This document shows positions 57,090 to 64,000 of a DNA stretch of 64,000 bases, one piece after another. A model generated the notes under the pieces. The model was given only the letters and a program-made list of their open reading frames with translations. It made no database searches and was not told the DNA's origin. Position numbers and translations under genes: made by a program. How positions within the stretch are numbered: the stretch's first letter is position 1; each line of letters starts with the position of its first letter. This stretch comes from Takakia lepidozioides (Eukaryota > Streptophyta > Takakiopsida > Takakiales > Takakiaceae): contig CM060734.1 of NCBI GenBank assembly GCA_030704615.1, forward strand, positions 19,158,001-19,222,000, written 5' to 3'.

Positions 57090-58480
57090 CATCGTATTCC
57101 CAACTGTTTGATTCCTGGGCATTATGATGTCTACGCATGTTTGAGATGTCCTCACTTTACAAACGCGGGCGGATCTAGTACTGTACAAACTGGAGATTGA
57201 CTACTGCCATTTTTTGATCTTGTGTGCTGTTGGATAACTACAGACCCGGGAGCACCATCCTTGGTTTGTATAAGTAAATAATGTTGGAATGCACCTACAC
57301 TGTTGACTATAGGTGAAGTGTCTTCAGTCAGATTGGAATGATGTAATGTGGTCTTTCCTGGAGGACGACAAGATGCGAGTGTTGTGGCTGCAACAACTAT
57401 GGGCCCCCCATGCTGACCTCCTTCCACCCTCGTGTGAAGGTCGTACTCAAAATTTGTTGCGTAAGTCGACTGTAACACTTCTTACACTTCTTTCAACCAC
57501 TCACTGGTTCCTCATTCATTGATCGATACATATTCCAAGATACAGAAGTCAAATATCATGCAAGTACAGTACAAGTATCATCATGAACGACTCCCCATCT
57601 AGTGCTAGACCCGAATTGTCGGACTAATGAGGATGCACGTGACAATTGAAGATAGAAACATTGTTCACCTAGTTTTGGATTGGGCATGTGCCAATTTGTC
57701 TGTTATAGCAAACACGATAAAATATTTTATAACCAAAATATTCATGGAGATGAAACATTTGGACCATTTACGTTAGGTAGTGGACGAACCATTTTGGGGC
57801 ACCATGGACACAATCTATTCAAATTTTCATACATATCAAATTTGATGATTGAGTTCATATGGCTCATTCCCCATCGAGAAGATAGTAGAAGTTCAGACCC
57901 ATACATGGCCATATGTCAATGGTAGATTAGTTATGCAATTGTACAATTTCAAATTGGTGAAGAAAAGGGGGAGCGGAAATAAAGTAGAATGTGCTTATGG
58001 GTTTGAGGAGAATCACACGAGAGGAAGCAAGGGAAAAAGGAGTCAAAGCACATTACATCTATCTTCTTGTAGTGACTGAATTCTGAAGTTTTCATGAGAT
58101 ACAAAGAATGAAGATAGGTTAGACAAGGCAGTAATGTTGTCACACAATAATTGATTAATGGATAACCGAATGAAATATTGCGACATATATTCAAGATGAT
58201 GTTATGAAGATCAATATGATGTTATGATCAAGCAAATGTTATGATGAAGAACATGTTACGAAGACGAAGGAGTCAGACACGCTGTTTGGAATCACCATTC
58301 GACAAAAACATGGTGCAAACCATTGGATGGCTATCCAAAATTGTTTGATTGTTCCATATCTCATGCTATGTATGTGTGTTTTCCAGCCAAAAGTACATGA
58401 TCTTGAATCCTTCATGTGGATTTGTGGTTGGTTCCTGTTGCTGAACTTAGGTATATTGGTGTCTGACAACTCCTATTCAT
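57090..58480. other. Gene-poor region
   Basis: No frame with convincing protein character on either strand. Around 58,190-58,260 a short ATGATGTTATGAAGATCA-type direct repeat occurs. No element ends or arrays recognised. Confidence 0.35.
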
Positions 58481-58499
58481 TTGGCGAAAACAAACGGGA

Positions 58500-59090
58500 G
58501 TCCATCTTGGAGCAAACGGTCAATAAAAGGATGCAGTTGGTGGAGCACAACAAAGTCGCCAAGAAAACGACACTCATGCTTCACAATATGTTGTCCGTTG
58601 AAGCTGCTGTTCGGGTGATGGAAAAAATTTATTCGATGGAGAGTCCTCCTCTTCTGCAGACTAAGAGGTACGAGAATGGAAATCAATGTGACACTATTGG
58701 GTGTCACCCTTTTCTGGTGTATTTGCTCATACATATTGAAAGCCTCCGCCCCATACCGATGGTGAGGCACATATCCTGCAACCATTGCAATACATGAGAG
58801 GACAACATGTGGAGCCATTTTGTCGAAATGATGCTCCCGCATTTGGCATAAATGTGAACTGGAAGGGTTGTCTCCAGAATGATATCTTGTGCAGTCCCAA
58901 CTTGGCAGACATGAATATGTATTAAAAACAGCTAGGACACCTCTTTGGTTGAAACTGTACAACACCTCTTTCATCCATGTTGCCTCACATAGTGACCTGA
59001 AAAAAGCTCTTGTTGGGTCGGTCTCTTGGTCCTCTTTCCAAAACGGTGGTGCTGGTGCACATGCTATCCTTGTAGTCGGGTTGCAGTCCA
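58500..59090 (-). pseudogene. Pentatricopeptide-repeat (PPR) gene relic
   Basis: On the minus strand, different frames together show DIILETTLPVHIYAKCGS, then DKMAPHVVLSCIAMVAGY and AEAFNMYEQIHQKRVTPNSV, the spacing and wording of consecutive plant PPR motifs (organellar RNA-binding proteins). The motif series is broken by frameshifts around 58,830-58,860. Only two to three repeats survive and no start, E or DYW domain is seen. Identification is by motif pattern; the gene is dead. Confidence 0.6.
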
Positions 59091-59559
59091 CTAAAGAAGT
59101 GTCTGATTCACCCTACCATCCTCTCCGACTCAACTCTTACTTGAAAACCTTTACTCTCAATTGCACATATTGTATCCTATTTTGGATCCAAGGTACTCCT
59201 AGAAACACTCATTTTGAGAACAATTTTATTTCAAGATCAATTCACAAGAATTTCATAACAACTGGAGTAATGTACTTTGGGAATAGACTGCACCAACTCT
59301 TCCTATTGTAGACTGACAACAAAACCATCACCTGTCTGTCCTGGACCTTCTATCAGGAAGAAGCTCTGCTTCCACCCCATGAGGGTTTGCCCAACTCTCA
59401 ACCCAAAGGACATCCTTTGTGTTTTTTTGTGTGAAGTCTAGTAATGTTCGACTATTGTGTGAAAACCACTAGTGAGCATCAAATCAGGAATGGCTCAAGC
59501 ACATCCTCACACTGAATAGCACATAATGGACATGTGTGCCAAACATTCCCCTCAAGTAA

Positions 59560-59625
59560 GCGTTCGCAGAAATGGGTGAACGGAATGTGGTGAAGTGGAG
59601 TGCCATAATAGCAGGATATGCCCAA
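59560..59625 (+). pseudogene. PPR motif fragment on the opposite strand
   Basis: The plus strand encodes FAEMGERNVVKWSAIIAGY before a TGA, the classical ending of one PPR motif and start of the next. It is opposite in direction to the PPR relic 500 bp to the left, so the source gene was rearranged or there were two sources. Confidence 0.55.
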
Positions 59626-59787
59626 TTTTGAAATGACAAAGGATAACAACTTCAGCAAGCAATGCCCACCATGACATTGAACCCTTGTGCATGGAAGATC
59701 AGATACCTACGTACCCCAGTCCTCCAATGGTCCTCCAGGTGATGCAGAATGTAAAGTCGATTCTGGATCAATCAATTTTGAACATCA

Positions 59788-60542
59788 TTGGAAATAGCAA
59801 GGACCAAGGTACTAATTGTCGTCACACATACTTATGTCTATTGATGGATGGACTATGGAATGAATACGTTTTGATGCAAAGTATATCTATACATGTCGAC
59901 ACATAACAAAACTAGAATGACAACAGATTTATGTAGAGGTGCCATAATATCACCTTTAAAGAGATATTGCAATATGGGTACAGTCCACATTGTTATGAGT
60001 GCCCTCCTGAACATTTGCTTTAAGTCGGTTGATCATGACAAAATTGCGGTTATACATTATGGTTGAATGTAGGTTGGATGCCCAACCCTGATTAGATACA
60101 GGATGAGGCAGTGATTTGTGAGAGTTGCATGACCCAAGTTTTGTGATTTTTCCCATATGCACGCGGGTCGGGATATGGGAAAAATCACAAAACTTGGGTC
60201 ATGCAACTCTCACAAATCACTGCCTCATCCTGTATCTAATCAGGGTTGGGCATCCAACCTACATTCAACCATAATGTATAACCGCAATTTTGTCATGATC
60301 AACCGACTTAAAGCAAATGTTCAGGAGGGCGCTCATAACAGTGTGAACTGTACCCATATTGCAATATCTCTTTAAAGGTGATACTATGGCACCTCTACAT
60401 AGATATATTGCCATTCTAGTTCTGTTATGTGTCGACATATATAAATATACTTTGCATCAAAACATATTCATTCCATAGTCCATCCATCAAGAGACATGAG
60501 TACTTGTGACAACAATCAGTACCTTGGTCGTTGCTCTTTCCA
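59788..60542. repeat. Foldback element: ~370-bp arms, 14-nt loop
   Basis: The segment 59,788-60,158 recurs as its reverse complement at 60,173-60,542 with roughly 90 percent identity by eye; 60159-60172 is the loop (GCACGCGGGTCGGG). Outer ends read TTGGAAATAGCAAGGACCAA and, on the other arm, TTGGTCGTTGCTCTTTCCA. The arms appear as two near-identical 68-72-codon frames in mirror position; this reflects the duplication, and no protein family is recognised. It may be a foldback transposon or MITE, or the product of replication template switching. Confidence 0.88.
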
Positions 60543-60702
60543 CGGATGAAACTCAGCCCACAAAAACCATGTGGATGGACAACGCTTCAAATGCCCATTG
60601 ATCAAGCTCCTTCCACGGGTGCATTGCCTTTTCAAGCTCTTTTTGAAATGAGACGTGTAAGGCTCGATCATATGCAATTCAATGACAATATATTTAGTTC
60701 AT

Positions 60703-61479
60703 GCGCAATCTCAGCTCCTCCAGTAACTGTATCGCCTGTGGGGTAGCAATTGTTTGTTTCTGCAGAATTGTGGTGCTCTTCACCCTGATTTCCTCCATTC
60801 CTCTCACTCTCTTCATTTTAGACTCACAGAACTGTTTTGGCTGTAACAACTGCAGGAATGCCTGTAGTGCACAAAGCATAAACGTATGGTTGCCGCAGAA
60901 AGCTATGGGTAATTTCTTGTAAGCATGCGGGGCTTGCAAGCATCGCTCAAGAGAAAAGCTCCGCTCTGTCCTTTCGTGTCTATGCCACTGCGTAAGTAAT
61001 ATTGCGAGCGTATAGTCTGTTAGTTCCTCCATAGTTTCCAAGCTATAGCATTGATGGTCTGTCCCGTCGAGACGCCCGTTACTCAGAACGACGCCGCCTC
61101 TTGCGCTCAATTTCCCTCCATTTTCTTGATCCTTTATCTGGTTTTCTATTGGCTGTATCCGCTGTGACTGGATTTTAGATTTATATTTCTTTAGTGGACT
61201 TTCCCTGTTGGATAGTCCACTAGGATCACACATGTGACAAGAATTCCGCTTTTCTGTACTTGCCGTTCGTTCCGTTTCCCTTTTTCCGTATTCATTAATG
61301 GGCCCGCCTTTCATCCCTTGTGACGGCCGTTCTTGTCCTCTTTCTTTTTGACACCTGTTCTTGCACTTCCTTCTCGGCTGTGAATCGCGCCCTAACCTCC
61401 ACGTGTCTATTTTTAAAGTAATTTCCGTTTTCTCTTCCGTCAGCCATTTTCCTGAAGTTATTATGCGTCCACTTGTCAC
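60703..61479 (-). pseudogene. Retroelement-associated coiled-coil ORF, copy 2 (truncated)
   Basis: Minus strand, directly downstream of gypsy pol. A basic Lys/Arg-rich start (ITSGKWLTEEKTEITLK ... KCKNRCQKERGQ) leads to LTDYTLAILLTQWHRHE and GNHTFMLCALQAFLQLLQ, matching copy 1 at about 9,260-9,600. The match ends at LLEELRL (about 60,703), where copy 1 continues for 2.4 kb; the rest has been deleted or displaced. This copy shows that the ORF belongs 3' of pol in the element. Confidence 0.72.
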
Positions 61480-61539
61480 TGATTCTATGGATCGTGTAAC
61501 TTTAGTAGGCTGTGTTGAGCTGTGACAGGCTGTGTCATA

Positions 61540-61760
61540 CTATGTTACGCTGTGATAGGCTGTGCTTTGCCTTGATGGGCTGTGATAGGCTATGTCACGT
61601 CGTGATGGGCTGTGATAGGTTGTGTCACGTCGTGATGGGCTGTGATAGGCTGTGCTTTGCCTTGATGGGCTGTGATAGGCTATGTCACGTCGTGATGGGC
61701 TGTGATAGGCTGTGTCACGTTGTGATGGGCTGTGATAGGCTGTGTCACGTTTGTTTTGCC
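61540..61760. repeat. Tandem 30-bp coding repeat
   Basis: Seven to eight units of TGATGGGCTGTGATAGGCTG-type sequence (30 bp). On the minus strand they encode repeats of RRDIAYHSPS / RQSTAYHSPS at the C-terminal end of the gypsy integrase frame. Alternation of GTCACGTCG and TTTGCCT variants indicates a higher-order 90-bp unit. Confidence 0.85.
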
Positions 61761-64000
61761 CGCCCTGGTCATATATGCTGGGCCTAGCGACAAGTGCTCC
61801 ATACTCCGTTCGTAACACTGGTGCAGCCCGTGACTGCTCTTGCGGTTCAACATGCAAATCATGCTGCAAGGGTTTGTCATGGATACCACTGTACCCCTTC
61901 AACTTATTGGCATTGACTCTTCCCAGCATTTCTTTGTTAATGGTTTGTAACATGGCGGTGTTGTTATCATACATCTTTTGTATGACATAAGGTCCTTTCC
62001 ATGGTGATTTAAGCTTAGAAGCTTGAATCTTTCCTTTCTTCTGCAACCATAGAACCAAATCCCCCGTCTTAAAAGTCTTTAAAAGTCTTGCCTTCATCAA
62101 ACTGTTCCTTTCGCTTCATCTGAATTCTGGTCATATTATCAGCTGCATCAGCACGTACTTCTTCCACATGGTATAATTCATGTTTCCTGACCTTGATGGA
62201 GTCTTGCAATTCCATTCTCTTTCCCCACTCCGTTCTCATGGTAGGTAACAGGAATTCCACTGGAAGTAAGGCTTCCATACCATAAACCAATTGGAATGGT
62301 GTATACTTAGTGGTGACTTTATATGAAGTCCTGTATGACCACAAAGCTGTCAGCAGCTTTGTATCCCAATCCGTTCTGTTTGCATTGACTATCTTAGCCA
62401 AGATAGTACATAGTATTTTGTTGGTAGCCTCTGCCTGCCCATTACCCTGTGGGTAATATGTTGTACTCTTTCTATGCACAATCATAAACTCTTTAGTCAA
62501 CAACTCAATGGTCTCATTCATGAAGTGACTTCCCTGATCACTGATAAATTCTAAGGGACAGCCAAATCGTGTAAGTATGTTCTCGTACAGGAACCTTGCT
62601 GTGGACTTGGCTGTGTTGTCCCTCAAAGCTTTAGCTTCCACCCACTTTGTAGTATAATCAGTGGCTGTAATTATGTACCTGTTTCGTGTATTCTTGGATG
62701 GTGGGTTAATTGGTCCAACAAAGTCTAGTCCCCATTTCTGAAATGGTTCCGTAGGCATTGTAGGATGCAAGGCCATCCTTCCAGATCTCTGCAAAGGTCC
62801 TAGCCTCTGACATTCATCACACTTCTGACAATACTCGTGTACATCTTTGAACAAAGTAGGCCACCAGTATCCTACGAGTAGTATCTTTCTACTGGTAGTC
62901 TCTTCTCCAAAATGACCTCCAGCCACTCCTTTATGAACTTCCGCCAAAACTTTATTTACTTCATGGTGGTACAAGCATCGTTTTAGTACTCCATCAGGTC
63001 CTAACTTATACATTCTGCTTCCTACCATAGTATAAGGTAAAGCTTTGATAGCGATTCTCTTCCTCTGCTCCTTACCATAACTAGGTGGGCACTGACCATG
63101 AGCAAGGTAGTATCTGATTGGCCACTGCCAATCTAACCAGTCATCTGCACTTCCCTGCACCTCCACTGCAAAGAGACTCGCATCTGGTAATTGATCATCT
63201 ATTCCTGTGGCTGGTTCTCCTGTTGACAATCGTGACAAATGATCCGCCACAAGATGCAGTCTCCCAGGCTTGTAAACAACCTCGAACTCAAACTCGTGCA
63301 AGATTATCAACCATCTTGCTATTCTTCCGCTTATCAGAGGTTTGTTTACCAGGTATATCAGAGCCTGGTGATCCACATAGAACATAAACTTCTTGCCCAA
63401 CAGGTAATGCCTGAATTTCTTCACTGCATAGATCATTGCCAATGCTTCTCTTTCCGTTGTGCTATAGTTCCTCTCAGCACTGTTCATCAACCGGCTAGCA
63501 TAGTACACAGGTGAATCTATATTCCCTGTAACATTCTGGGCTAACACCGCTCCCAACGCTTCTCCTGATGCATCGCAGTGAACATGGAATACTACATGCC
63601 AGTGAGGGTTAATCAGCACAGGTGTAGTTGTTACTGACAGTGTAAGTTCCTCAAATGCCTGTTGACATTCAGCTGTCCAGGCAAACACTGCATCTTTTTT
63701 CAGTAGTTTTCTCAATGGTGCTGCTATTTGTGCATACCTTTTGACAAATCTCCTGTAATAACTGGTTTGCCCAAGGAATCTCCGTAGACTTTTAACATTC
63801 ACTGGTGGTGGAGAGGCTTTAATGGACTCTGTCTTTCTGGGATCCACAAGGAGTCCCTTCTTACACACAATGTGTCCCAGAAGCACCCCTGAGTTCACAC
63901 AGAAAGTACACTTCTCTGGATTCAGGCCCAGACCTCTCATCCTGCATCTGGCCAAACATAACTCCAATTTATGCAAGTGCTCACTCTTAGAGCTGTACAC
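61540..64000 (-). pseudogene. Ty3/gypsy pol fragment: RT end, RNase H, integrase
   Basis: The frame enters from the right edge within the RT thumb (LGHIVCKKGLL), continues with RNase H (HCDASGEALGAVL; YSTTEREALAMIYAV; FYVDHQALIYL), then integrase: zinc finger (VHKGVAGGHFGEE ... CQKCDECQ), catalytic core with Asp in WGLDFVGPI, Asp in FISDQGSHF and Glu in PQGNGQAEATNKIL, and a GPY/F-like end (WKGPYVIQKMYDNN). Near 62,085 a 10-bp tandem duplication (AGACTTTTAA twice) shifts the frame, so the integrase C-terminus is read in another frame that runs into the 30-bp repeats. Otherwise it is well preserved, hence relatively young. It is in inverted orientation to the pol fragment at the left edge. Confidence 0.93.

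Noticed and set aside
59956-60375. Two mirror-image 68-72-codon frames with nearly the same protein
   Set aside because: They reflect the foldback inverted repeat; conservation follows from the duplication and no family is recognised.

Overview
The window is nuclear DNA of a eukaryote, most likely a streptophyte (green alga or land-plant lineage). The evidence is GT-AG spliceosomal introns, Ty3/gypsy pol genes, hAT- and MULE-type transposase genes, a plant-type HAD/NIF-like gene and decayed PPR motifs. A repeat-rich charophyte such as Chara would fit, but the sequence alone does not prove it. Almost every gene is broken by stops or frameshifts, so this is a transposon-dense accessory region.

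Layout. 0-1.8 kb: gypsy protease-reverse transcriptase on +. 2.3-6.0 kb: three successive arrays of GGCGCC-centred palindromes. 6.2-8.4 kb: MULE-like transposase copy A, followed by a further stretch of the same palindromes (8.4-8.8 kb). 9.0-12.0 kb: a coiled-coil retroelement ORF. 12.1-13.2 kb: gypsy gag on -. 16.5-17.3 kb: HAD-fold gene. 17.4-30.8 kb: halves of a ParB-like/DNA-methyltransferase gene and of a MULE gene (copies B and D), exchanged by an inversion, with a third MULE gene (copy C) between them. 31.9-37.5 kb: a second, collinear ParB-like/DNA-methyltransferase gene with ten recognisable exons. 38.3-41.0 kb: another ParB-like gene on -. 42.4-48.4 kb: hypothetical genes and many copies of the palindrome GGGAGRYCTCCC. 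48.4-54.6 kb: a decayed hAT transposase bracketed by arrays of GCGACCGCC/GGCGGTCGC hairpins. 54.8-57.1 kb: RING-H2 pseudogene. 58.5-60.5 kb: PPR debris and a 750-bp foldback. 60.7-64 kb: a second gypsy pol plus coiled-coil ORF on -, mirroring the left edge.

Main points. (1) A spliced eukaryotic gene family joins a ParB/sulfiredoxin-like N-terminal domain (GNHRL box) to a beta-class N4/N6-type DNA methyltransferase domain, a pairing known from bacteria and phages. (2) A 10.9-kb inversion between 19,174-19,179 (TTCCCT) and 30,066-30,071 (AGGGAA) explains two complementary pairs of half-genes at once, and rejoining keeps the methyltransferase gene in frame. (3) Long introns and transposase flanks carry arrays of self-complementary motifs, each locus with its own sequence family. 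This looks like repeated, independent amplification of palindromes and is the most unusual large-scale feature of the window.
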